In this document: positions 55,615 to 64,000 of the stretch, piece by piece
How the letters are laid out: the number at the start of each line of letters is the position of its first letter
How positions within the stretch are numbered: position 1 is the first letter of the stretch
From: Colocasia esculenta
Lineage: Eukaryota > Streptophyta > Magnoliopsida > Alismatales > Araceae
Length of the DNA stretch: 64,000 nt
Direction of reading: 5' to 3'
NCBI GenBank assembly: GCA_014218235.1
Contig: CM024766.1
Span: forward strand, 73,087,207 to 73,151,206
The notes under the pieces: generated by a model
Database searches by the model: none
Told to the model about the DNA's origin: nothing
The model's input: the letters and a program-made list of their open reading frames with translations, nothing else
Position numbers and translations under genes: made by a program

Positions 55615-56256
55615 CAGTTCATAGGGGGGTTTTTTTTATTTTTGGTCTGACCAACGCTCTATTTAGAATGTGATTTGCTGTATTTACAGCTTTAGCCCAG
55701 AAGGATTTGGGCAGTTTACTCTCCAAGAGCATGGATCTAGCCATTTCCACAAGTGTTCTATTTTTCCTTTCCACAACTCTATTTTGTTCTGGAGTTCTTA
55801 GAGAAGAGAATCTGTGGAAAATGTTTAGTTCAGCACACAAATCAGAAAAGTTTTTTTTTTTCAAAATCTCCCCCATGATTAGTCAAAATGGATTTTATTT
55901 TATGTGAAAAACCTGTTAAGGCAGAGGTACATAAGTTCCTGAATTCTAGACAGGCATCACTCTTGTGGGATAAGAAAATAACCCATGTGTATCTAGTAAA
56001 ATCATCAATGATGACAAATCCATATCTTTTGCCACTAAGACTAAGAATCCTTGTTGGTCCAAAAAGGTCCATATGAAGTAATTCTAGTAGTTTGGATGTG
56101 AGTACGTCATTGAAGGTTTTAAAAGATTTTTTTGGTTTGTTTTCCTTGAGCACATATCCCACAAAGTTGATTTTAGATTCAGGAATTCCTTTAACCAGAT
56201 TTAGCCTTAAAAGTTTGTTTATTGTGTTGAAACTTGCATGACCAAGTCTTTTTTGC
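55615..56256 (-). pseudogene. C2 integrase zinc and catalytic core
   Basis: 56162-55842 carries LLHMDLFGPTRILSLSGKRY and the FVIIDDFTRYTWVIF block; 55876-55619 carries FHRFSSLRTPEQNRVVERKN with the catalytic glutamate. They are in different frames, separated at an A run (T on + strand, 55851-55861) that suggests slippage. The HHCC zinc region lies upstream to about 56256. Confidence 0.88.
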
Positions 56257-56691
56257 TATGTCCATACAATTTCATCTTTATTTGCAACTAAACAGATGTT
56301 TTCAGCAAAATTTTTACCAAGATTGATCATGTAGACATTATTTTCTCTTTTTTCAAAAAAAAATATTTTTTCAGTTGAGGAATCAATTATTTTGCAAAAA
56401 TCTAATTCAAACACAACCTTGCGACCTTTGTCACATAGTTGGCTAATACTCAACAAGTTATAGTTCAAGCCATCAACTAACAGCACATTTTCAATTAAGT
56501 TTGAGGAAGATTTACCAACCTTTCCAGATCCAATGATTTCCCTTTATTTTTACCTCCAAATGTGACAGATCCTCCCTCCTTTTCAATCAGAAATGAGAAC
56601 TTTGTTCTGTCTCCAGTCATGTGTCGTGAACACCCACTATCAAGAAACCAAGTGTTGGAGTTGGGTGCACGACCTTCCTGCAAAAATCAGA
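56257..56691 (-). pseudogene. C2 aspartic protease
   Basis: TWFLDSGCSRHMTGD at about 56650-56605 is the copia protease active site. The reading continues with FSFLIEKEGGSVTFGG, shifts near 56500, and resumes with VDGLNYNLLSISQLCDKG, the conserved end of the domain, and a GAG-pre-integrase start. It would release capsid and enzymes from the polyprotein. Confidence 0.88.
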
Positions 56692-57597
56692 TCAGAGAAG
56701 AAAAGATTTTGGTACCCAAACATTGTTGGGACCATCAGTTTGTTTGAGTAAAGACAATAGATCTTTTCTAATCCATATTTGAGTTGTTTTTGGCATTTCC
56801 TTGGTTTCGGAAGTGATTTTTCTTTTTGTGAACCTAGCATTTCTTTTTGGAATGAAAACACCAGTGTTCTTTCTTTCATGAGCATGGAGATTATGAAATT
56901 GGGCATGATCATTCATGTATGGAAATTCAAACCAAGGATTCTGTTGGTATCTTGGAAATTTTGGATAAAAGAATTGTGAATGGTACCAATAAGGATTGTG
57001 ATACCAATGATTCCAAGAGTTGATCCAATCAGATTGATGTGTTGTCCTGGATGTCCAAGAATTATCATGAAAGTTCGTTTTTGTGTTTTTGGAAATTTTT
57101 AGATTTTTGTTTGCATTTCTGTTCGACTTGTTGTTGTTTTTCAAAATTGGACAGGTCGATCTGTGTTGGACTAGTGTCGACTCAGTAGCCACAGTTTTCA
57201 ACTTGTGGTTAACTAGGGTCGACCTATCAACAGTGTGTGTCGACCTGCTTTGTTCTTTTTGGTTAGAAACATTCCTTTTGTTCTGATGCTTGGGCATTTC
57301 AGATATGCTCTTTGAGACCTGTTTATTTTTATTTTCAAGACTAGTGCTTTTGACAAATTTTATTAAAGGAATCTTTGAAGGTTTCTCTTTCTTTTTAGTA
57401 GATTTATCCTTCACTGAATTTTCTCGGGTGAATCCCAGACCATGTTTTTTAGCATTCATTTTTACTCCCAGCAGAACATCAAGGTTTTCTTTTCCATTTG
57501 TGAAATTTCTGATTAATTGTTCATTTTCTTCCAACAAATTCTTAAGCTTCTGAATTTCATCAACAACTAGTTGCTTTTCCCTTTGTTGCAATTCCAC
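56692..57597 (-). pseudogene. C2 gag C-terminal region with heptad repeat
   Basis: 301 open codons. Coiled-coil-like start (EIQKLKNLLEENEQLIRNF), a lysine-rich linker, then a heptapeptide repeat with RST/EST at its head (RSTHTVD, RSTLVNH, ESTLVQH, RSTCPIL) coded by the 21-bp TCGA array at 57156-57243. A tryptophan/tyrosine-rich patch (NSWNHWYHNPYWYHSQFFYP) and IWIRKDLL, NVWVPKSFLL follow before the protease. Confidence 0.82.
57156..57243 (-). repeat. TCGA array inside C2 gag, 21-bp (7-codon) period
   Basis: TCGA cores at 57156, 57177, 57219 and 57240, intervals 21, 42 and 21; at the missing position 57198 the sequence is TCAA, a one-base decay. Translation gives heptads RSTCPIL, ESTLVQH, KLKTVAT (decayed), RSTLVNH and RSTHTVD (in reverse order on the protein). 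Confidence 0.92.
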
Positions 57598-57675
57598 CTT
57601 TTTAGAAAGTTTTTCAAACTCATTGTTGGCCTTTTGAGATGTAAGTTTAAATTCATCAATTTCATTCAGAAGGTT

Positions 57676-58221
57676 TTATTTTTCTTCATTGAGTTCAGAT
57701 ATTTCATTTTCTAGTTCAGAAATTCTTCTACTTGAGGAAGTGTTATGCACGAAATTTTCAATTTTCTTCTTCAGATGCTTATTTTCTTTTCTTGTATCTG
57801 AATATTTTTCAACCAATTCAGCATATGCATCTTGCCAATCATCAATAGTATATTCCTCAAAAGAAGTGCTTACCTTTCCATCACTACTGTTAGCCATGAA
57901 GCATATCTCCTCATTTCCCGACCTTGAGGACTTCTCTTCTTCATCCTCACTTGGATCATCATCTAACCAAGTTGCTACCATGGCTTTAGGATTTTTCATC
58001 TTGTTGACCTTTTTGTACTTATCCTTTTTGTTCTCCGGACATTCTTCTTTCATATGTCCTGCTTTGTTACACCTGTAGCAAATAATAATCTCATCAGTTT
58101 TTTTATTTCTATTAGAATTAGCATTTGAAAAAGAAATGTTCCTTTTGCCAGATGAAAATTTCTTCTTTCCAGTGAATCTTCCTTTTCTTGATTTTAGAAA
58201 TTTTCTGAATTGCCTAGTCAT
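57676..58221 (-). pseudogene. C2 gag, middle part with CCHC zinc knuckle
   Basis: 181 codons in one frame: a basic start (FLKSRKGRFTGKKKF), the zinc knuckle CYRCNKAGHMKEEC (CX2CX4HX4C) at about 58085-58045, an acidic stretch (DDDPSEDEEEKSSRS) and a coiled coil (RISELENEISELNEEK). The knuckle would bind element RNA. Linked in frame to 57597-56692 across a TAA near 57676. Confidence 0.9.
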
Positions 58222-58423
58222 GAGGGCAAGTTCATCCTTATTGGGCTCAGACTCTTCAGAACTTGATTTCTCTTGACTTTTCTCTTTGTTACTTGATGAG
58301 GCTTTAAGTTCTACTGGTTTGGTCTTAAGTATATGCTATTCATTTCTTTTCAAATTTATTTCATATGTCATTAAAGATCATATGAGTTCATTCAAAGAGA
58401 TTTTGGACAAATTCTTAGAATCT

Positions 58424-58930
58424 TCAATGCAAAATCTTTCTTACCAAATCAGCATCAGTGTATTCTTTACCTAGTGCCTTCAGTCCATTGACAATTGTCA
58501 TAAACCTAGCAAACATTTCAGAAACTGATTCATCAGATTTCATCATGAACAATTCATATTCAGAAACAAGTATGTTTGCTTTAGTTTCCCTAACTTGAGA
58601 TGTTCCCTCATACATTAATTCAAGTTTATCCCACATCTCTTTAGCAGATTTACACATGGATATTCTTGAACATTCTTTAGGATGGACTGCACACTGAAGC
58701 ATGTTCATAGCACTATAGTTAAGAGTGGCTCTCCTAATCTGTTCTCTAGTCCAAGTTTCCTCATATCCTTGATTTTCATAAGGGCCCACTTCAACTATCC
58801 TCCAGATTTCATAATTCTGAGCCCTAAGAAAGACTTGCATGCGATTTTTCCAGTAAGAGTAATCAGACCCATTGAAAAATGGTGATCTATTAATGGAATG
58901 GCCTTCAGCAAGAAATCCTCGAGAATCCAT
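58424..58930 (-). pseudogene. C2 gag N-terminus (DUF4219/UBN2-type)
   Basis: ATG at 58930 (MDSRGFLAEGHSINRSPFF) lies about 100 bases after the primer site and fits better than the upstream ATG at 58993. Copia gag blocks follow: YSYWKNRMQVFLRAQNYE, MWDKLELMYEGT, VRETKANILVSEYELF and SEMFARFMTIVNGLKALG. A frameshift near 58430 separates it from the rest of gag. Main capsid part of the virus-like particle. Confidence 0.9.
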
Positions 58931-59018
58931 TAAGCAAGATGAAATATAATGATTGAAACACCCAAACAATTCAAGCAGGTGAGACACAAACACTCAAATC
59001 AGATCAGACATAGATATG

Positions 59019-59035
59019 AACCCGCTTTGATACCA
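59019..59035 (-). promoter_or_regulatory. C2 primer-binding site (tRNA-iMet)
   Basis: TGGTATCAAAGCGGG on the minus strand, two or three bases from the 5' LTR edge. One mismatch (A for G in CAGAGC) against the initiator methionine tRNA complement seen in A2 and C1. Confidence 0.88.
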
Positions 59036-59037
59036 AT

Positions 59038-60609
59038 TGTAGGATCGAATATGTGGAAGGATAAGATCTAGAAGGGGGGGGGGGGTTGAATAGATCTTAC
59101 CCAATTAATGCGGGAGCTTGAGTAATTCAAAATTACTTCTAATCAGAGATCTATTCACATAGACAATTTGTTTATCTGAAGAGTGAGTGTGTGTGGAAGA
59201 TGTGTGAAGCAATTCAACAATTAGTGTGAGATCGAAATCCTATGCAAGCATCTAGCGAGGACAAGTAGATCAAACCACTGCACAAAGGATTTTTAGGTGG
59301 TTCGGAGATCACACTAGTGATTCCTACATCCACCCCTTACACAGTGAGGCTCCACTACTCAAAAGAGTACAACTCACACTGGAGCTTGACAACTCCAACA
59401 CACTTGAGTTCAACAACTCACACACCAACTCTAGAGCACAACCGCTCCAGAAACTGAACACACTTGCTAAAAAACACACAGAGTATTCAACTCAACACAA
59501 CTGAGCACTATAGCTCACAAACCACAAGCTAGATCAAGATCAATATAAATCAGATCCTCTAGCAATGATCTGATTCAAGACAGATTCATTCACAGAGACT
59601 TGTGCAACACTTTATGCACAATTCCCATGGATGAATCAGAAGAACACTTTTAGAGTAAAGAGAATTAGATACATAGTATGTTCTTCAATGGAGATACCTT
59701 GCAGAAGGTTGAATTGAGGAGATTTCTTGATGCTTTGAGTCACTGGGTGATGCTCTGCTTCAATTGCTTCCGAGTCGCCTTCAGATGCTCCTCAAGTGCT
59801 GGCTTCTGCTGGATCTGCTCCTTTGAGACGTGCTTCAGCTCCTTCTTTGAAGCTCTCCTTCAATCTCTTGTGTTGTCAAGGGATGCAGATGGATCACCAC
59901 AGCAACAATAGGAGCAGGACCGGGAGATTCCTCTTCTTGTCGCCAAAGGCTCTTGCTGGAATATTCTGGAGGTCTCTCTTGGCTTGGGGGCCGATTGGTG
60001 GGGTATTTATAGCCCTAAATGTCCAATAGTACCCTTGGAGTGCGTGGGCATATGATCCAAGATGGATTCCATTGAACCCTAGGCAACCACGTGTCCAGAT
60101 AAATCATAAGTTGAGATTTCAGCCGGAGTGTGTCGACACTACCACTGAGTGTGTCGACTCACTATCCCAATTGCGCAAAGAAGGTCTTCTGGATGCTGGG
60201 TCTAGTGTCGACATGACCTCTGACTGTGTCGACACACTGTCCCATTCAGATAAATGGATCTCCTAGAAGCTGGGTCTAGTGTCGACACGATCATGGACTG
60301 TGTCGACACACATGACCTTGTCTTCATGAAAATGCTTCAGAGACTATGACCCAGTGTCGACACCATCAATGGGTGTGTTGACACTACCATGATAAAATTT
60401 GTACATCCCTGAGAATTTAACACATAAAACATTAGTACAAGGTATTATCATCAAAGTGTGAAGTGTAAGGTATTTGAAACATGCTTTCTGAACATTGTTA
60501 TTACATAAATGATGTATGTAACATGTTCCACCCATTAAGCATTAAAATCACAAAAAGTCATCATCAAAACTATGAGGATAAATACATCAAAACCACACTC
60601 AACCCAACA
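59038..60609 (-). repeat. C2 5' LTR (high-coordinate copy)
   Basis: TGTAGGATCGAATATGTGGA to CACTCAACCCAACA, 1572 bp, next to the primer site. The G run at 59079-59088 is longer than in the other LTR. Contains the paired GTGTCGACAC array at 60130-60384. Confidence 0.95.
60130..60384 (-). repeat. four pairs of GTGTCGACAC, C2 5' LTR
   Basis: Sites at 60130, 60151, 60205, 60226, 60279, 60300, 60354 and 60375; exact at 60130, 60226, 60279, 60300 and 60354. Variants: GTGTCGACTC, GTGTCGACAT and GTGTTGACAC. Spacing is exactly 21 bp in each pair, pairs 75, 74 and 75 bp apart. Confidence 0.97.
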
Positions 60610-60959
60610 TTCCCTCTCTCCCTCATCGGACGACGATCCCCATCTTTCCTTTCTTCTCCATCATCTTTCCTCTTTCTTCCCCTTTTAACAGCAACTCTCG
60701 TACTCCTTTTCCTTGACGGCGATCCCCATCTCCACTCCTCGATTTAGATGGCGATCCCCGTCTCCACTCTCCCGATGGTGATCCCCGTCCCCTTTTTTTC
60801 CTTCCCTTTGACGGTGATGCCCATCACCCCTTTGCATTCACCTTTTCGACGGCGATCCCCGTCACTCTCTCACCTCCCTTCCTCGACGGCGATCCCTATT
60901 TTTTCCCTTCTCCTCTAATTGGAGCGGTGATCCCCACTCTCTGACGTGCATTGATCACC
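60610..60959 (+). repeat. D spacer, right part, with GGCGATCCCCGTC array
   Basis: Pyrimidine-rich, no ORF. GACGGCGATCCCCGTC and variants have CGATC/TGATC cores at 60634, 60720, 60752, 60779, 60815, 60853, 60890 and 60928. Intervals are 27-38 bp apart from one gap of 86. Each word is a near inverted repeat (GACGG ... CCGTC). Confidence 0.75.
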
Positions 60960-61786
60960 ATGGACTCATTAGGTGAGGGGCCTTCTATTCCTCTGCACCG
61001 CAATTTTGCTTCAGGCACCTTGAGCTCGGGTGGTCTGCTTCCACCTCCAAACCCATCAGAGGACCCTTGTGGCTGCGCCACATCCCTTGGTTTCCCTTCT
61101 AATAAGTCTCTGGACTCTCTCCCAGAGTGCCCCTTAGGTTTTAATCCTAGCTTAGATTCAAGGGTAGAATCTATTAAGTCCCGTCCTCATCTAGGAAGAG
61201 CAAGGGTAGTACCATTGCTCGTAGATATCTTGTAGATATGGCACAAAGGTGTGGCACTCTTCTGGCTGTCGAAGAGTTCATCCAGGAAGTAATCATTCTA
61301 AACATAGAAGCTCAGTATGAAGAGAAGTGGCTGGATGACGGATTCAGAGTTTATGAAATCATGAACGATGAAGACCCTGTGGATGAGGAGGACAATGAGG
61401 TATAGGACGCTGCCAAAATGTATGCTAGTGACATGAGGAGATTTGACGAACCTACATCGGCAGTGGATGAGCCTACCAAGGAGGTAAACATAGGGATAGA
61501 CGAAGAACCTAGGCTTCTAACCATAGCTTCCAGCCTCCCTCCTAAGGAAGAAGAAGACCTTATAAAGATGCTGAGGGAGTACAAAGACTCATTTGCCTAG
61601 TCGTATGAGGACATGCCTGGCATTGATTCCGCATTGGTGGAGCATAGGTTAATCTTGAAGCTAGGGGCAAGAGCCGTAAAACAAAAATTAAGACGATTCC
61701 ACCCTCATATTGCATTGAAAATGAAAGAGGAGATTGACAAGCTACACTAAGCTAAGTTCATTTGTGTAGTACTTTGTCCCCTGTGC
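60960..61786 (+). pseudogene. D pol linker before RT
   Basis: Pieces in shifting frames: MDSLGEGPSIPLHRNF from 60960, then RCGTLLAVEEFIQE, a YEIMNDEDPVDEE acidic stretch and, at 61418-61600, EVNIGIDEEPRLLTIASSLP and LREYKDSFA, the block that precedes RT in Tat elements. A stop (TGG to TAG expected) follows, then YEDMPGIDSALVEHRLILKL and VKQKLRRFHPHIA. Confidence 0.75.
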
Positions 61787-62447
61787 GTGGCCAACATAGT
61801 CCCGATTATGAAGAAGGATGGAAGAGTGCAGATTTGCATAGACTTCCAGGACTTGAATCGAGCATGTCCTAAAGATGACTTCCTATTACCTCACTTGGAT
61901 GTGTTTATTGATAACACCGCTAGGTTCGAAACTCATTCATTCATGGATGGTTATTCAGGTTATAATTAGATCCATCTAGCCCTGGAGGACCAAGAGAAAA
62001 CATCCTTCACCATGCCTTGGGGAACTTATTGCTACGTTGTTATGCTGTTCGGATTGAAAAATGCCGGCGCCACTTATCAAAGGGCAATGTTGGCTATCTT
62101 CCACGATATGATTCACATTCATGTTGAGGTTTACGTAGATGATATTGTGGTGAGTCTCGAACTAGAAGAGAACACTTCTCCGTGCTTGCCATAGTGTTTC
62201 AACGCGTACGAGAATATCAATTGAAGATGAATCCAAAGAAGTGTGTATTTGGGGTTTCCTCGGACAAGCTTTTAGGGTTTATAGTTAGCAAGTGGGGGAT
62301 TCAAATGGGCCCAAACAAGGCCAAGGCAATAGGTGAGATGCCTTCTCCTAAGAACATATCTGAACTTCGAAGTTTGAACGGTCGACTATAGTTCATAAGG
62401 AGATTATATCTCAACATTCTCAAAGATGTCATCCCTTCTATAAACTG
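61787..62447 (+). pseudogene. D reverse transcriptase
   Basis: Ty3/gypsy RT of the Tat lineage: VANIVPIMKKDGRVQICIDF, DLNRACPKDDFLLPHLDVF, SFMDGYSGYN, TSFTMPWGTYCYVVMLFGLK, NAGATYQRAMLAIFHDMIH and the catalytic YVDDIVVSL (about 62134-62160). Stops at 61967-61969 and 62192-62194 and a frameshift near 62185 inactivate it. The thumb continues at 62182-62391 (MNPKKCVFGVSSDKLLGFIV). Confidence 0.9.
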
Positions 62448-63413
62448 TTGAAAGGAGGGGTAAAATTTGAATGGAATACTAAGTGCCAAGAAGGCTTTGA
62501 TGAACTCAAGAGTTATCTGATGAATCCGCCCATACTACAGGCTCCTATCCCAGGAAAACCCTTGATCCTATATCTGTCAACTATTGAGGATTCCCTAGGA
62601 GTTGTCCTTGCACAACATGATGAATCTGACAAAGAAAGGGCAGTCTATTACTTGTCTAGGCTATTCAATCCAGCCGATGTCAAGCTCACCACTATGGAGG
62701 AAATATGTGCAGTGTTAGTGTGGGTGGTGCAGAAACTGAAGCACTACTTCCTAGCCCATCAGCTGAGTTTGATCTCTAGGATGGATTCCATTACATACCT
62801 CCTAAAGAAACCGGTCGTCGCTGAGAGATTGGCGCGCTGGCGGAGCTTCCTATCTCAGTTCGACATCACCTTTGTGGTCCAGAAGGCTATAAAAAGGTAT
62901 GCTATTGCCGAGCACCTTACTTACCTTCCTCTTCCTCATAGTGACTCGGTCCAAGAGGATTTCCCTGATGAAAACCTGTCACTCATCTGTCACGATTTCT
63001 TCAGGTTGCTTCATTTCGACGGAGCTCTGAATTCTAGGGGACAGGGCATAGGTGCTATTCTACTTACCCCAGAAGGAATCACCATTCCCTTGTCATATCA
63101 ACTTCAGTTCCCTGCCACCAACAACACCTCCGAGTATGAAGCTCTCCTAGCCGGTCTCAAATGCGCCTATCTCCTAGGCGTGCGTCAACTCAAGATCATA
63201 GGAGACTCTCAGCTCATTCTTTGGCAGGTCCTTTCTACTTACCACACTCGTGACCCTAAACTCAAGCCCTATCAAGATTTGGTTCTCCTAGCTAAGCAAT
63301 TCAAGAAACTCATCTATATTCACACTCCTCGTTCTCAAAATATCTTGGTCGACGCCTTGGTGTCCTTAGCCTCGTCTCTCTCCTTCCCTCTTAGCCAGAG
63401 TGCTGAGATGTAG
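62448..63413 (+). pseudogene. D RNase H and second RNase H (Tat type)
   Basis: 321 open codons. The first, Ty3-type RNase H is altered (LILYLSTIEDSLGVVLAQ, VYYLSRLFNPADVKLTTMEE, AERLARWRSFLSQFDI). After a linker comes a second, archaeal-like RNase H: FDGALNSRGQGIGAILLTPE, NNTSEYEALLAGLKCAYLLG, KIIGDSQLILWQV and SQNILVDALVSLAS. Two RNase H domains mark the Tat lineage. The last codons are read into the LTR that starts at 63409. Confidence 0.9.
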
Positions 63414-64000
63414 CACCCCAAATTTTTCTGTAATTTAAAATTTACGGATAAATTAGAAACTTGACAATTTAATACTCTAAAAGTAGTAATAATGTACGCA
63501 ACATTATCCTATACACGAAAACACATCGAGAAATTTTGTAAAAAATCACAGTTCAACTCTACATAATAATTTTAAATGACTCATGAAGAAATTCAGATAA
63601 AGAAAAACCTAACTGGCCAAGTTTAAAGCGTTTTGTGACTTATTATAGTTATTCATAAATAAGTCAAAAAATCATTATCACACGTACTTAGATGAGTCAG
63701 AAAATTAAATAAAAATCATAGATGGACTTCAAATAATATCCTCTAATGACCCATCAAGAAATTTGTGTCCATAAAAATCATTAGGGCTAGGTTTAAGAGT
63801 TATTGTGACTTATTATTGTAATTAAGAAATAAGTCAGAAATCCATTATCATGGGTATACAATGTGATCATAAATTAACTTAAAAATGATGAAGAGACTTC
63901 AAACAACATGTATGGATAGCCCATTATTGGATTTAGACTTATGGGCAACTTCTGACCCAAGAATAAAATCAAGTAACAAAATATTATAGAAATTCGTAAC
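63409..64000 (+). repeat. LTR, family E, leaving the window
   Basis: Begins TGTAGCACCCCAAATTTTTC where the D frame breaks off. Its sequence aligns with 7412-6500 on the other strand, which shows it is an LTR start and not D sequence. Contains repeated CGAACTT-poor, AT-rich text and a TGTGACTTATTAT block twice (about 63634 and 63808). Its end and any internal region lie outside. Confidence 0.75.

Larger units (their letters stand above)
47996..60609 (-). mobile_element. C2: complete Ty1/copia element with extra 3' ORF
   Basis: LTRs 47996-49564 and 59038-60609, TSD ttccc at 47991-47995 and 60610-60614, total 12,614 bp. Read on the minus strand: LTR, iMet primer site, gag with a CCHC knuckle, protease, integrase, RT, RNase H, a 1.7-kb spacer, an extra ORF of about 1.9 kb, polypurine tract, LTR. 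LTRs agree at about 98% by eye. Size, LTR length and the ORF after pol resemble the SIRE/Maximus lineage, but the extra ORF is not envelope-like. Confidence 0.95.
42438..63408 (+). mobile_element. D: Tat/Ogre-like Ty3/gypsy element, split by C2
   Basis: LTR (42438-43928), leader, gag, protease, G-patch, a spacer with a word array, RT, RNase H and a second RNase H; integrase and the 3' LTR are missing because another LTR cuts in at 63409. RT blocks such as EHRLILKLGARAVKQKLRRF and the paired RNase H domains are typical of the Tat lineage. C2 sits in the spacer between protease and RT. Many stops are present. Confidence 0.87.

Noticed and set aside
60910..61235. ORF starting at 60951 as a host gene
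   Set aside because: It is continuous in position with the Tat-type pol linker and RT of element D and shows the same decay.

Overview
This window is an intergenic block of a flowering-plant nuclear genome, built almost entirely from nested retrotransposons. The plant origin rests on the families present: chromodomain Ty3/gypsy elements of the Tekay/Del type, a Tat/Ogre-like gypsy element with two RNase H domains, two long Ty1/copia elements resembling SIRE/Maximus, a plant L1-type LINE, and several LTRs of 2-3 kb. I see no host gene, rRNA or tRNA gene. The species cannot be told from the sequence.

Layout. 1-5902: 3' part of a decayed Tekay-type gypsy element (A1, + strand) with its 3' LTR. 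5903-9700: older debris (LINE tail, an LTR fragment on the minus strand, an uncharacterised stretch, and LTR fragment X). 9701-42437: an old copia element (C1, + strand). Its 5' LTR is split by a complete Tekay-type element on the minus strand (A2, 9909-21369) and by a solo LTR (23267-26264). Its gag is split by a full-length LINE on the minus strand (27229-33022), and its pol by another solo LTR (34797-37600). Its 3' LTR carries a 5'-truncated LINE (41380-41984) and is broken at 42438 by a Tat/Ogre-like element (D, + strand), which runs to 63408. D is itself split by a younger, complete copia element on the minus strand (C2, 47996-60609, TSD ttccc) and at 63409 by an LTR that leaves the window. 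The nesting depth reaches four: X, then C1, then D, then C2.

Most exciting signal. The LTRs carry arrays of short CpG-centred palindromic words at near-constant spacing, close to whole turns of B-DNA (21 bp, 31 bp). In C2 each LTR has four pairs of the perfect palindrome GTGTCGACAC, 21 bp apart within a pair and 74-75 bp from pair to pair. The same TCGA core at 21-22 bp spacing recurs just upstream of an extra 3' ORF of C2, and inside its gag, where the 21-bp period becomes a heptapeptide repeat. Other LTRs show the same design with other words. One is a (C/T)GAAG array of 20 sites whose intervals are only 21, 22 or 31 bp. Others are AATCGG at 20/30 bp, GTCGCGAC, and GGCGTC/GACGCC at 14-20-14. 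The same word occurs in LTRs of different superfamilies. I infer family-specific protein-binding arrays, perhaps comparable to the motif arrays of plant VANDAL elements that are read by a VANC anti-silencing protein. The extra C2 ORF is the obvious candidate partner. This is a hypothesis.

Other notable points: A2 gag is divided by two short GT-AG, phase-0 intron-like segments; the LINE joins ORF1 and ORF2 by a TGATG overlap; D has a G-patch downstream of its protease.
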